A stretch of 64,000 bases of DNA from Aigarchaeota archaeon (GTDB lineage Archaea > Thermoproteota > Nitrososphaeria_A > Caldarchaeales > Wolframiiraptoraceae), in contig JANXDS010000004.1 of assembly GCA_025059205.1 (NCBI GenBank), forward strand, positions 1 through 64,000, read 5' to 3'. The position numbers were made by a program, and so were the translations under genes. The notes beneath the pieces were generated by a model. It was not told the origin of the DNA. It saw only the letters and a list, made by a program, of their open reading frames with translations, and did no database searches. Shown one piece after another: positions 42,129 through 51,092 of this stretch. Numbering within the stretch: the stretch's first letter is position 1; each line of letters opens with the position of its first letter.

Positions 42129-43235
42129 ATGCATATGAGAGGAAGGAATCCTAAAGCTTGGTTAAAGAATGCACTGAAGAGGTTAAAGATGCTTGAGCCC
42201 TACACGTTTCCCGAGATATGGGACAATAGATTTGGGTGTCATGAACCCCTAATAAAACTCGATGCGAACGAAAATTACTTCGTCCCGAAAGAGCTTATTG
42301 CAAAAGCATTGCAAGAGGCAGCCTCTGAAGTAGACCTTAGGTTTTACCCAGTAGTCGAATACAAGCAGCTAATGGACGCTCTTGCGGAAAGGCTGAATGT
42401 ACCCCGCGAGTGTATTGTGCTCGGGAGCGGTAGCAGTCAACTTATTGACGCTATCATTTACTCTTTTGCGAAACCAAACGTTAAGGTGACGTCGTTGAAG
42501 CCGTCTTTCTCGCTATATCGTATGAGGTCAAAAGTACATGGTGCGAAGTTTGTTGAAGTACCGCTGAATGAGGATCTATCGATGGACAGTAAAAAACTAC
42601 TCAAGGCTGCAGGAAACTCGGGCGTGATCTTTATATGCTCACCGAACAACCCCACTGGCAACCAGTTTTCAAAAGAATCTATTCTTAGCGTAGTGGAATC
42701 TTTTCCGGGACTTATTGTTCTCGACGAGGCTTATGTAGACTTTGCGGATTTTTCGCTTATAACAAAGGCCGTAGAGTATCAAAACTTAGTGGTTCTTAGA
42801 AGCTTTTCAAAAACCTATGGTCTCGCGGGCGGAAGGCTCGGATATCTAGTAGCGAACGCTGAGCTGGCAGAACTTTTAAGAAGTAGGGTGCTTCGACCGT
42901 ACAGCGTTTCTAGCGTTACGCTTAGGGTTGCCTTAAAGTTACTCGAGAATTATGACGCATTATTGCCTTGCATCGAAAAGTTAAAAGATGAAAGGAAAAC
43001 ATTTCAGCAAAAACTGAATGCCCTAAACGGTGTTAAGGCTTTTGACTCCAAAGCCAACTTCATACTCATTAACGTACTAGGCGACGATGGCACATTAAGA
43101 GATAAACTAGCGTCGAGAGGAATCTACATACGAAAGATTGGCAAGATTTTTGCCGAAGGTTTTGCGTACAGGATAACCGTAGGCCTGCCGGAAATGAACA
43201 ACAAATTGATCGAGGAGCTGAAGGTGTTGATATGA
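42129..43235 (+). CDS. hisC: Histidinol-phosphate aminotransferase
   Basis: This 368-residue class I/II PLP aminotransferase converts imidazole acetol-phosphate to histidinol-phosphate. Typical features are LDANENYFVPK, GSGSSQLIDAII, SPNNPTGNQFS, LDEAYVDFAD and SFSKTYGLAGGRLGYLV, where the lysine binds PLP. It is the second his gene and overlaps the next by four bases. Confidence 0.94.
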   Translation: MHMRGRNPKAWLKNALKRLKMLEPYTFPEIWDNRFGCHEPLIKLDANENYFVPKELIAKALQEAASEVDLRFYPVVEYKQLMDALAERLNVPRECIVLGSGSSQLIDAIIYSFAKPNVKVTSLKPSFSLYRMRSKVHGAKFVEVPLNEDLSMDSKKLLKAAGNSGVIFICSPNNPTGNQFSKESILSVVESFPGLIVLDEAYVDFADFSLITKAVEYQNLVVLRSFSKTYGLAGGRLGYLVANAELAELLRSRVLRPYSVSSVTLRVALKLLENYDALLPCIEKLKDERKTFQQKLNALNGVKAFDSKANFILINVLGDDGTLRDKLASRGIYIRKIGKIFAEGFAYRITVGLPEMNNKLIEELKVLI

Positions 43236-44440
43236 GCGAATCGGCTTATAATAAGTTAGAGATAAACGGTAAGCACGTCATTATAAAAGAAGGAATTAAA
43301 GAATCCTTGGCAAAAGTTGATGCCATAATCTTCGATTGCGATGGAGTTCTCATAGACATTAGCGATTCATACAACAAGGCTATACATAAAACGGTGGAGT
43401 ACCTCTTCTCAATAATGTCGGTAGATGCTGATGGACACATCACGACAGATGCCCAGATTGAGGCCCTCAGAATATGCGGTGGTTTTAACAACGATTGGGA
43501 TACGACGTACGTGTTAAGCGAGTGGACGTTTCTGAACATGCCTAAAGAATGGACTAAGTACTTTTCCAATGTGATGAACAATTTAGAAGTAAGCGGATCG
43601 TTAATCGATGTAGTGAATATGGTATCAAATAGCTTTAAGAAGGCTAGATTTAGAGTATCTCTTCGTGAGCAACAAGTCAAGTTCGTAGAAATGCTCAAGG
43701 GAATTATGAAGACCAAAACCAAAGCCCATCTTGACCGATACGACATTGACGTAATGATGGACGCGATTGCTGCCGAAAAAGAACTCACGAAAGAACTCCT
43801 CCAGTTTAGGATGTTTCTGGGCTATCCAGGAAACTTCGGAGAATGTCTTCTGGTAACGGTCTTCGACGAGCTTTTTTACGGTTTGGAAGGCGTTGAGGCA
43901 GTATACAACATGAAGCCGTTTTTCTTTAACGGCCCAGGTCTCTTCCAGAATGAGAGACCGTTAATCGAGGAGGAGACTTTAATAAAACTACAGAGAATAG
44001 TCGGTCATTCCAAACTGACGATAGCCTCCGGTAGGGATAGGTGGTCAGCGAAGAGAGTTTTGGGAAAGTTGTTCGAATATTTCGACCAAGAGGCGGCCGT
44101 GTTCTTGGCTGATGAGGTCCGGCTTATAGGTCCGGAGGCTCAGAAGGTGGGAAAACCAGACCCTTATTCTCTATTAAAAGCAGTGTCCTACTTACTACCG
44201 AAGAGGAATGTTTTATACGTTGGCGACTCAGCAGAAGATCTGCTAATGGCAAAAAATGCTAACGAGTCGATGAATAGGTTCGTGTTTGCTGGTGTATATG
44301 CGAGCAGCAACGCACCAGAATTAAAGATCGAGTATTTTATGGAAAAAGGCGCAGACATCATAATACCTAGTGTGAATGAGCTCCCACACCTTTTTACTTA
44401 CAGTGAGGGAGGATGTGTATGGAAAGAAGGGCAACGATAG
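43232..44440 (+). CDS. HAD-family phosphatase in the his operon, probable histidinol-phosphate phosphatase
   Basis: The 402-residue protein has the HAD motif I AIIFDCDGVLIDISDSYNK near residue 33, motif II IASGRD, the motif III lysine in GKPDPYSLLKA and the acidic motif IV in LYVGDSAEDLLMAK. A long insert of about 180 residues lies between motif I and motif II. Histidine synthesis needs a phosphatase for histidinol-phosphate, and no bacterial HisN or HisB-N type is present here. Its place between hisC and hisB (overlaps of four and 22 bases) makes this the best candidate. The assignment to that step is inference. Confidence 0.75.
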   Translation: MSESAYNKLEINGKHVIIKEGIKESLAKVDAIIFDCDGVLIDISDSYNKAIHKTVEYLFSIMSVDADGHITTDAQIEALRICGGFNNDWDTTYVLSEWTFLNMPKEWTKYFSNVMNNLEVSGSLIDVVNMVSNSFKKARFRVSLREQQVKFVEMLKGIMKTKTKAHLDRYDIDVMMDAIAAEKELTKELLQFRMFLGYPGNFGECLLVTVFDELFYGLEGVEAVYNMKPFFFNGPGLFQNERPLIEEETLIKLQRIVGHSKLTIASGRDRWSAKRVLGKLFEYFDQEAAVFLADEVRLIGPEAQKVGKPDPYSLLKAVSYLLPKRNVLYVGDSAEDLLMAKNANESMNRFVFAGVYASSNAPELKIEYFMEKGADIIIPSVNELPHLFTYSEGGCVWKEGQR

Positions 44441-44994
44441 AAAGAAGAACGCTGGAGTCAAATATTTTTGTGGATGTGCTATTGGATGGACATGGAGCCG
44501 TAAAATCTAAAACCGGTATAAAATTCCTCGATCACATGATAGCGACTCTGGCGATGCATAGTACGATGGACTTAGTTGTGGAAGCGACGGGCGACCTCAC
44601 ACATCACACAGTCGAAGACGTTGCCATAACCCTTGGCTCTGCCATCTCAAAGGCATTAGATGGAAGAGAAGGTATCAAAAGATTTGGTTACGCTATAATA
44701 CCCATGGACGATGCCCTGGCAGTGGTAAGCATTGACTTAGTCAAAAGACCATACGCTGTCGTGAAGCTCAAGATAGACGGTCCGCAGATAGAGGATGTTG
44801 CAAAAGAAGATATCTATCACTTCTTCAGGTCGCTCACGTTCTCGCTTGAAGCTACGATGCATATGCTAGTGCTCTATGGTGAGAACGACCATCATAAGGT
44901 CGAGGCGGCCACAAAAGCGTTAGCCATATCTCTGAAACAAGCTACGTCTTTCGACGAAAGAATAAAAAGAGCTAGTGTGAAGGGAACGCTTTGA
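44419..44994 (+). CDS. hisB: Imidazoleglycerol-phosphate dehydratase
   Basis: This 191-residue monofunctional HisB contains the metal-binding histidine pairs GIKFLDHMIATLAMH, TGDLTHHTVEDVAI and ENDHHKVEAATKALA. It converts imidazoleglycerol-phosphate to imidazole acetol-phosphate. I chose ATG 44419; GTG at 44413 would add two residues. The start lies inside the end of the HAD gene, and the stop overlaps hisH. Confidence 0.95.
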   Translation: MERRATIERRTLESNIFVDVLLDGHGAVKSKTGIKFLDHMIATLAMHSTMDLVVEATGDLTHHTVEDVAITLGSAISKALDGREGIKRFGYAIIPMDDALAVVSIDLVKRPYAVVKLKIDGPQIEDVAKEDIYHFFRSLTFSLEATMHMLVLYGENDHHKVEAATKALAISLKQATSFDERIKRASVKGTL

Positions 44995-45587
44995 GGATAT
45001 TGATATTAGATTACGGTGTAGGGAACCTCTACAGCATAAGGCACAGCTTGATTAAGGTCGGCGCCAATCCGGAGATATCGTCCGAAATAAGAACGCCTTT
45101 AGATGCTTTGATACTGCCTGGTGTTGGCAATTTCACTGCAGCATCTAAAATACTTAAGACACTAAAACACACACTTGAAGAATTGAAGGAATCCGGTCTA
45201 CCTATTCTAGGAATTTGCTTGGGCATGCAACTATTTTTCGAATTTAGCGAGGAGGGAAACGCCCAAGGGCTTGGTTTCTTGAAAGGAAACGTTGTTAGGT
45301 TCCCCAAAAACGTTAAAGTGCCTCAAATAGGCTGGAATATTGTAAAGGTCAAATCTTACCATGAAATCGTCGACGGTTTAAGTGAAGAATTTTGGGCTTA
45401 CTTCATACACTCATATTATCCGCAACCGAAAGATGCATCAACGATAGTAGCAGAAACAGAATATTATGTAAGATTTCCTTCAATTGTGGCAAAAGGGAAC
45501 GTCGTCGGAACACAATTCCATCCGGAGAAATCCTCGATTGATGGTTTTGCACTGCTGAAAAATTTCCTTAGAATGTGCAGGGTGTGA
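44991..45587 (+). CDS. hisH: Imidazole glycerol phosphate synthase glutaminase subunit
   Basis: The class I glutamine amidotransferase (198 residues) supplies ammonia to HisF. The triad is Cys76 (GICLGMQLFF), His177 and Glu179 (GTQFHPEKS). The TTG start overlaps the hisB stop (TTGA), so translation is coupled. LPGVGNF is the conserved oxyanion segment. Confidence 0.95.
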   Translation: MRILILDYGVGNLYSIRHSLIKVGANPEISSEIRTPLDALILPGVGNFTAASKILKTLKHTLEELKESGLPILGICLGMQLFFEFSEEGNAQGLGFLKGNVVRFPKNVKVPQIGWNIVKVKSYHEIVDGLSEEFWAYFIHSYYPQPKDASTIVAETEYYVRFPSIVAKGNVVGTQFHPEKSSIDGFALLKNFLRMCRV

Positions 45588-45592
45588 GAACG

Positions 45593-46312
45593 ATGGAAGT
45601 GTGGGCATCGGTTGATATAATCTCGGGTAAGGTTGTTCGACTCGTTAGAGGTGACCCAAACCAAGTAATAGTTTACAGCAACGACCCAGTCTCTGTGGCA
45701 CGGAGATGGGAACAGATTGGATTTGATGGTATTCACATCGTCGACCTTGATGCCGCCTTGGGAAGAGGCAACAACTTCGATCATATTAAAAAAATTGCTG
45801 AAAGTGTTGACTTACCGATACAGGTCGGTGGTGGATTACGTAGCATTGAAGTATTGTATAATTATATGAATGCAGGCGTAAGTAGGTTTGTGCTAGGCAC
45901 CGTGGTTTTTAAAAAACCAGAAGTCTTTAACGAACTACTAGAAAAGTTCGGGCCGGAAAAGTTCGTCATCGCTTTGGATTTTAGGGGCGATAGCGTCGTG
46001 GTTGAGGGCTGGAGAAGTGATACAGGTACTAAGGTAGTGGATGCCATGCTTTGGTTAATGGACAAAGGTGTTAGGTCGTTCTTGTTGACGGACGTTGAGA
46101 GGGATGGAACGTTGTTAGGTCCGAGCCTGAAAACGATAATGGAAGCGGTGAGTGTGAAAGGCGCTCTAATATATGCGGCTGGTGGAATCTCTTCTGTTAA
46201 TGACGTAGTTACCCTCGGTAGGTTAGGTGTAAAGGGCGTAATACTTGGAAGGGCAATATATGAAGGAATGATCAACGTAGGAGATCTTATATCGATAGTA
46301 AGGGGGCTTTAG
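45593..46312 (+). CDS. hisA: ProFAR isomerase
   Basis: This (beta-alpha)8-barrel of 239 residues opens the ribose ring of ProFAR. The catalytic aspartate lies in [17 protein letters not shown] and the phosphate sites in [10 protein letters not shown] and [11 protein letters not shown]; the second aspartate is in [14 protein letters not shown] 45593 (MEVWASVD) fits the family; in-frame GTG codons upstream overlap hisH and are less likely. Confidence 0.94.
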   Translation: MEVWASVDIISGKVVRLVRGDPNQVIVYSNDPVSVARRWEQIGFDGIHIVDLDAALGRGNNFDHIKKIAESVDLPIQVGGGLRSIEVLYNYMNAGVSRFVLGTVVFKKPEVFNELLEKFGPEKFVIALDFRGDSVVVEGWRSDTGTKVVDAMLWLMDKGVRSFLLTDVERDGTLLGPSLKTIMEAVSVKGALIYAAGGISSVNDVVTLGRLGVKGVILGRAIYEGMINVGDLISIVRGL

Positions 46313-46313
46313 T

Positions 46314-47078
46314 ATGCTGGCAAAGCGGATAATACCCTGTCTTGATATGGACCATGGGCGAGTGTTAAAGGGCAGGAAGTTTGTGGGACTCAGAGACGTA
46401 GGGGACCCCGTCGAGCTCGCTCTTAAGTACAGGAATGAAGGAGCGGACGAGCTCGTATTATTGGACATAACGGCCTCTGTCGAAAAAAGAAGGATATTGT
46501 TAGACGTGGTTAGAAGGGTTGCTGAGGTGCTTGACATACCTTTTACCGTAGGTGGTGGTATAAGGACGACCGAAGATGCGCATGACATCTTGACTAACGG
46601 TGGCGATAGGGTGGCCGTTAACACAGCAGCCGTAGAGAACCCAGAGTTCGTAAAAGAGCTTTCAGACATTTACGGTAGTCAGTGCGTCGTCGTCGCTATA
46701 GATGCAAAAAGGGTCTACACCAAAGACGGCTTGCGTTTTGAGGTCTACACGTATGGTGGTAGAAAATCTACCGGTATCGATGCGATAGAATGGGCAAAAA
46801 ATGTAGAGAAATTAGGAGCCGGTGAGATTTTGCTAACATCGATTGATATGGATGGTACGAAAGATGGTTACGACCTCACACTAATACGTGCGATATCAAA
46901 TAGCGTCTCGATACCGGTCATCGCAAGCGGTGGATGTGGAAGGCCTGAGCACTTTCTTGAGGCATTCGAGGCTGGTGCAGATGCTGCCCTTGCTGCTTCT
47001 ATATTTCACTATGACGAGTATCCAATCCCCTTCATAAAAAAGTATCTCAAAGAAAGGGGAGTGCATGTAAGACTATGA
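46314..47078 (+). CDS. hisF: Imidazole glycerol phosphate synthase cyclase subunit
   Basis: The 254-residue barrel paralogue of HisA starts [20 protein letters not shown] with the catalytic aspartate, and has [28 protein letters not shown] and [17 protein letters not shown]. With HisH it makes imidazoleglycerol-phosphate and AICAR. It follows hisA after one base and overlaps hisI by four bases. Confidence 0.96.
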   Translation: MLAKRIIPCLDMDHGRVLKGRKFVGLRDVGDPVELALKYRNEGADELVLLDITASVEKRRILLDVVRRVAEVLDIPFTVGGGIRTTEDAHDILTNGGDRVAVNTAAVENPEFVKELSDIYGSQCVVVAIDAKRVYTKDGLRFEVYTYGGRKSTGIDAIEWAKNVEKLGAGEILLTSIDMDGTKDGYDLTLIRAISNSVSIPVIASGGCGRPEHFLEAFEAGADAALAASIFHYDEYPIPFIKKYLKERGVHVRL

Positions 47079-47407
47079 AGCATGTGAGGATTGATGAGTT
47101 GGATTTTGAGAAATCCGGAGGACTTATCCCTGTGGTAGCATACGATAGAAGGACGGGTGAAGTATTGATGCTTGCTTATGCCAACAAGGAAGCTGTCAAG
47201 AGGACACTCACGTCTGGTTACGCGCATTACTTTAGCAGGTCAAGAAATACGATCTGGATGAAGGGTGAGACATCTGGTAACATACAAAGGGTTATCGAAG
47301 TTCTAGTGGATTGCGATAATGACTCGTTAATTTATGTAGTCGAGCAGGAAGGTGTCGCATGCCATACCGGAAACAGAACCTGTTTTTTCAGGAAACTCGT
47401 CCCTTAA
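47075..47407 (+). CDS. hisI: Phosphoribosyl-AMP cyclohydrolase
   Basis: This 110-residue enzyme opens the adenine ring of PR-AMP. It has [44 protein letters not shown] and the metal/catalytic region [28 protein letters not shown] with its cysteines. It is the single-function form without a fused HisE pyrophosphatase. HisE and HisD are not encoded nearby, so those steps must be elsewhere. Confidence 0.95.
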   Translation: MKHVRIDELDFEKSGGLIPVVAYDRRTGEVLMLAYANKEAVKRTLTSGYAHYFSRSRNTIWMKGETSGNIQRVIEVLVDCDNDSLIYVVEQEGVACHTGNRTCFFRKLVP

Positions 47408-47496
47408 ATACGTTCGAGCCCCTAGGTTAAGCGGTTCGCTGGCATTATAACAAAAGTTTTATCCTTGAAATTACGATATAACTAACCGGATAAATT

Positions 47497-48795
47497 ATGC
47501 GTAAACGTATGAAAGGTTTTCCGGCACTCGTCAGCTTTAAAGAGAGTAAACAAAAGCTGGCTGAGATCATTAAATATCGTATAATTGAAACGGTTGATGT
47601 TACGCTAGAGGACGCATTGAACATGGTGTGTGCCGAGGACGTACTCGCACCTACTGACTGTCCAGAGTTTGACAGAAGTGCCGTCGACGGTTATGCAGTT
47701 ATCGCAGAAGATACGTTTGGCTCGTCTCCAAGTAACCCTGTCGAGTTAAAGCTTGTAGGTAGGGCTCACGCTGGAATGAAGCCATCTGACATACCAAAGA
47801 TTGATAGAGGAGAGACCGTCGAGATATACACGGGCGCACCTTTACCAGAAGGCGCGAATGCCGTCGTTATGGTCGAACATACCAACAAACTAGATAACTC
47901 TATTGAGGTGTTGTATCCTGTTTCACCGTACCAGAACGTATCAAAGAGGGGCGAGGATTACAAAAAAGGTGATATAGTGATCAAGAAAGGCACGAGAATA
48001 AGACCATGGCATATCGCTGCACTTGCCGAGTTAAATATTTCAAGAGTAAAGGTGTTGCGTAAACCAAGAATAGCCGTCCTGTCGACTGGTAGCGAACTGG
48101 TCGAAGTGGGCTCGGAGCTTAATGTGGGTAATGTTGTGAACAGTTCAAAACCGATGCTCAAGAGTCTTTTAAAAGAAACTGGCTGTGAGGTGTTGGATTT
48201 AGGAACAGTTCCAGACGATTTGGAGATGATAAAAGAATCTATACGAAAAGGATTGAGAATGGCCGATGCTATTATAATTACAGGGGGTACAAGTGTCGGT
48301 GAGCTAGACCTCGTCCCTGAAGCAATAAACTCTCTAGGCAAACCGGGACTCGTGGTCCATGGCATAATGATGAGACCAGCAAAGACTACTGGATTCGGTG
48401 TAATAGATAACAAGCCGATTTTCATGCTCTCTGGTCTACCTGTGGCAGCGCTAGTAGGTTTTCAGAACTTCATAAAGCCCTCAATCCAGATGATGTTAGG
48501 ATTGCCCGACGAACTCAAACTCATGCTAAGAGGAAAGCTAACCAGAAGGATTGCTAATCCACATGGTGTAAGGTCCTTTATTAGGGTCAGGGTCGTAAGA
48601 AAAGATGACAACTATTATGTCGAACCGCTTGTGCTTACAGGCTCAGGGCTTGTTTCAACACTTACAAAAGCCAATGGTATATTAGTGATTCCAGAAAACG
48701 TTGAAGGCTACGATGAGGGTGAGGAAGTCGAGGTCGAATTGCTTCAACCTATAGAGACTTCCATAGGTGATTGCAATGGTCTTGATATTTCATAG
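47497..48795 (+). CDS. moeA: Molybdopterin molybdenumtransferase MoeA, first copy
   Basis: This 432-residue MoeA inserts molybdate or tungstate into adenylated molybdopterin. Domain features are CPEFDRSAVDGYAV, TGAPLPEGANAVVMVEHT, VLSTGSELVEVG and the catalytic region IITGGTSVGELDLVPEA, with a C-terminal beta barrel. A second MoeA gene follows after one base. Two MoeA paralogues are typical of tungsten-using archaea. Confidence 0.94.
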   Translation: MRKRMKGFPALVSFKESKQKLAEIIKYRIIETVDVTLEDALNMVCAEDVLAPTDCPEFDRSAVDGYAVIAEDTFGSSPSNPVELKLVGRAHAGMKPSDIPKIDRGETVEIYTGAPLPEGANAVVMVEHTNKLDNSIEVLYPVSPYQNVSKRGEDYKKGDIVIKKGTRIRPWHIAALAELNISRVKVLRKPRIAVLSTGSELVEVGSELNVGNVVNSSKPMLKSLLKETGCEVLDLGTVPDDLEMIKESIRKGLRMADAIIITGGTSVGELDLVPEAINSLGKPGLVVHGIMMRPAKTTGFGVIDNKPIFMLSGLPVAALVGFQNFIKPSIQMMLGLPDELKLMLRGKLTRRIANPHGVRSFIRVRVVRKDDNYYVEPLVLTGSGLVSTLTKANGILVIPENVEGYDEGEEVEVELLQPIETSIGDCNGLDIS

Positions 48796-48796
48796 A

Positions 48797-50722
48797 ATGG
48801 TTTCTATTGAAGAGGCTTTAAACCTCGTCGAAGAGAGTCTTGGACATATAGGGCCCGTTGGTGTAGAAGAAGTAGGTTTACTTGAAGCGCTTGGACGCGT
48901 GCTTGCAGAAGATGTATATGCAAAAATAGATTCGCCACCCTTTGATAGGTCTACTGTGGATGGTTACGCGGTCGATGCAAAAGATGTTTATGGTGCTAGT
49001 GAGTTAGAGCCCGTATGCTTAATTGTGTCCGGTAAGGCCGAGGTCGGTTCTATACCTACCGCCGAGGCTGGTAATGGGCGTTGTGTGGAAACAGCAACGG
49101 GCGCTCCATTAGCTAGAGGCGCAAATGCTGTAGTCATGGTGGAGTATACAAAGCGTGTGGACGACAGGCTTTACGTATACAGACCTGTAACTCCGGGTGA
49201 AAACGTCTCTCAAACTGGCTCGGATATAACAGCAGGTGACGTGGTGATAAGAAAGGGTAAGATAATTTCACCGAGTGACATAGCAGTACTGGCAGCATTG
49301 GGTTACGAATCCGTTAAGGTTTATCGTAAGCCAAGAATCGCGGTCTTATCAACCGGTAACGAGCTCGTTGAACCGGGCCAACCTTTATCACAAGGAAAGG
49401 TCTACGACGTAAATGGTTATGCGATAACGGCCATGCTAAAAGAAGCTGGCGCTAATGCTGATTTCCTCGGAATAGTCCCTGATGATTACCAGATGATAAA
49501 ACAAAGCATAGAGCAAGCGCTTCGGCATTACGATGCCGTAATTACATCCGGAAGCACATCTGCCGGATTCGGTGATGTGATATACAAAGTATTCGCAGAA
49601 CACGGAGCTGTTATCGTTCATGGTCTTAAGTTGAGGCCCGGCAAACCGACCGTTATGGCCGTTAGTCAAGGGAAACTTCTCATTGGTCTTCCGGGATTTC
49701 CGTTATCTTCCATGATGGTATTCATGAATGTAGCGAGACCGCTCATCTCAAAAATGTGTGGAATAAAGGACGGTGAAACTCATGTACTCGTAAAGGCTAA
49801 GATGGCCTATAGAATGGATGCCGGAAAAGGTGTCAGAGAGCTCATACCCGTTCAACTAGTTGAGACCGAAGAAGGCTTGGTTGCTTACCCGATAGTTTTG
49901 GGCTCTGGCTCTGCTTCTGCGATTGCAATAGCAGACGGATTTGTCGAGATCCCTGAGGATAAACAGTACGTTGAAGAGTATGAGGTCGTTAACGTTAAAT
50001 TATTAAGCCCATCGTTTAGGCCCTCACCGCTCAATATAATAGGTAGCCACTGTCCGGGGATAGAAGTGCTCTTACAAACTTCTGGCTTAACGACGTCTAA
50101 AATAGTGAACGTCGGTTCACTTGGTGGTTGGAGAGCGTTAAAGAGAGGTGAAGCAGACGTTTGCGGCACACATTTACTTGATGAAGAGACCGGTAAGTAC
50201 AACATACACATACCAAAGAAGATGGGACTAGAGGGGCTCGTGGAAATATACAGAGGGTATACGCGCAGAGTAGGGTTGCTTGTCAAGAAAAATAATCCTA
50301 AAAATATTCGCTCTATGATGGACTTAATAAGGAAGGATGTGGTATTCATTAATAGAGTAAAAGGCTCGGGCGCTAGAGCACTCATAGATAAATTGCTCAG
50401 GGAAGACGGTATAACTAGGCCCGAAGATACCATAAAGGGCTACACGTACGAGGCGAAGACGCATACGGCAGTAGCATCAGCCATCGCACAAGGCAGGGCC
50501 GACGTAGGCGTTGCAATAGAATACGTTGCAGACATTTACGGTCTGGATTTTATACCGCTGGGCGAGGAGGTTTTCGATTTTGCTATAAGGAAAGATAGGC
50601 TGAAAAAGGCAGCGGTAAGAAAGTTTATAGAAACATTATCCAGTGAGACCTTTCATTCAAACCTTCTGTCCCTGAGAGGTTATGCTCTGCTTCCGGAAAC
50701 AGGGCAAAAAGTGTACGGATGA
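48797..50722 (+). CDS. MoeA with C-terminal periplasmic-binding-protein-like domain
   Basis: The protein has 641 residues. MoeA domains (about 1-405) show PPFDRSTVDGYAVDA, TGAPLARGANAVVMVEYT, VLSTGNELVEPG and ITSGSTSAGFGDV. A PBP-like domain (about 415-635) follows with GSHCPGIEVLL, GSLGGWRALKRGEADVCGTHLLD and INRVKGSGARALIDKLL. This MoeA-PBP fusion is widespread in archaea; the extra domain may sense molybdate, tungstate or the pterin. ATG 48797 follows the first MoeA stop by one base; a start at 48767 would add ten residues. Confidence 0.92.
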   Translation: MVSIEEALNLVEESLGHIGPVGVEEVGLLEALGRVLAEDVYAKIDSPPFDRSTVDGYAVDAKDVYGASELEPVCLIVSGKAEVGSIPTAEAGNGRCVETATGAPLARGANAVVMVEYTKRVDDRLYVYRPVTPGENVSQTGSDITAGDVVIRKGKIISPSDIAVLAALGYESVKVYRKPRIAVLSTGNELVEPGQPLSQGKVYDVNGYAITAMLKEAGANADFLGIVPDDYQMIKQSIEQALRHYDAVITSGSTSAGFGDVIYKVFAEHGAVIVHGLKLRPGKPTVMAVSQGKLLIGLPGFPLSSMMVFMNVARPLISKMCGIKDGETHVLVKAKMAYRMDAGKGVRELIPVQLVETEEGLVAYPIVLGSGSASAIAIADGFVEIPEDKQYVEEYEVVNVKLLSPSFRPSPLNIIGSHCPGIEVLLQTSGLTTSKIVNVGSLGGWRALKRGEADVCGTHLLDEETGKYNIHIPKKMGLEGLVEIYRGYTRRVGLLVKKNNPKNIRSMMDLIRKDVVFINRVKGSGARALIDKLLREDGITRPEDTIKGYTYEAKTHTAVASAIAQGRADVGVAIEYVADIYGLDFIPLGEEVFDFAIRKDRLKKAAVRKFIETLSSETFHSNLLSLRGYALLPETGQKVYG

Positions 50723-50733
50723 GTTCGCATAAA

Positions 50734-50741
50734 ACTTAAAA
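50734..50741 (+). promoter_or_regulatory. TATA box of moaD
   Basis: ACTTAAAA lies about 30 bases before the moaD ATG at 50771. A GGAG Shine-Dalgarno at 50765-50768 lies between them. Confidence 0.4.
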
Positions 50742-50770
50742 ATCACGCCTTCTTAGAATACATTGGAGCG

Positions 50771-51055
50771 ATGAAAATAATCGTAAGAGCTTTTGCGACA
50801 ATAAGGGAGTCATTAGGTACAGGTTATGTTGAAATTTTACTCGAAGATGGAAGTGACGTACGAACATTATTGAAAACTTTAACGAAAAAATTTGGAGATG
50901 TTTTTCGAAATCAGGTCTTAGTAAACGAAGAAAAGCTAGCACCGTACGTGAAGGTGCTGGTTAACGGAAGGGATATAGAATATCTCAGTGGTATGGGAAC
51001 TAAGCTGAAAGACGGTGATGAAGTCGCAATAATTCCACCAGTAGCCGGTGGCTAA
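50771..51055 (+). CDS. moaD: MoaD/ThiS-like sulfur carrier protein
   Basis: The 94-residue ubiquitin-fold protein ends in the required di-glycine (PVAGG), which is thiocarboxylated to donate sulfur to molybdopterin. KIIVRAFATIRESLG and VKVLVNGRDIEYLSGMGTKLKDGDEVAIIPP are typical of MoaD. It follows two MoeA genes and precedes a convergent tungsten-enzyme gene, so a role in pterin cofactor synthesis is most likely. Confidence 0.88.
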   Translation: MKIIVRAFATIRESLGTGYVEILLEDGSDVRTLLKTLTKKFGDVFRNQVLVNEEKLAPYVKVLVNGRDIEYLSGMGTKLKDGDEVAIIPPVAGG

Positions 51056-51092
51056 AATATACAAAAAATAAGGAAGGGAAGTTAGCCAGGCC

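Noticed and set aside
47408-47430. GTTCGAGCCCC resembling a tRNA T-loop/B box
   Set aside because: The flanking bases do not form a T stem, and the upstream sequence is hisI coding sequence with no acceptor or anticodon arm.
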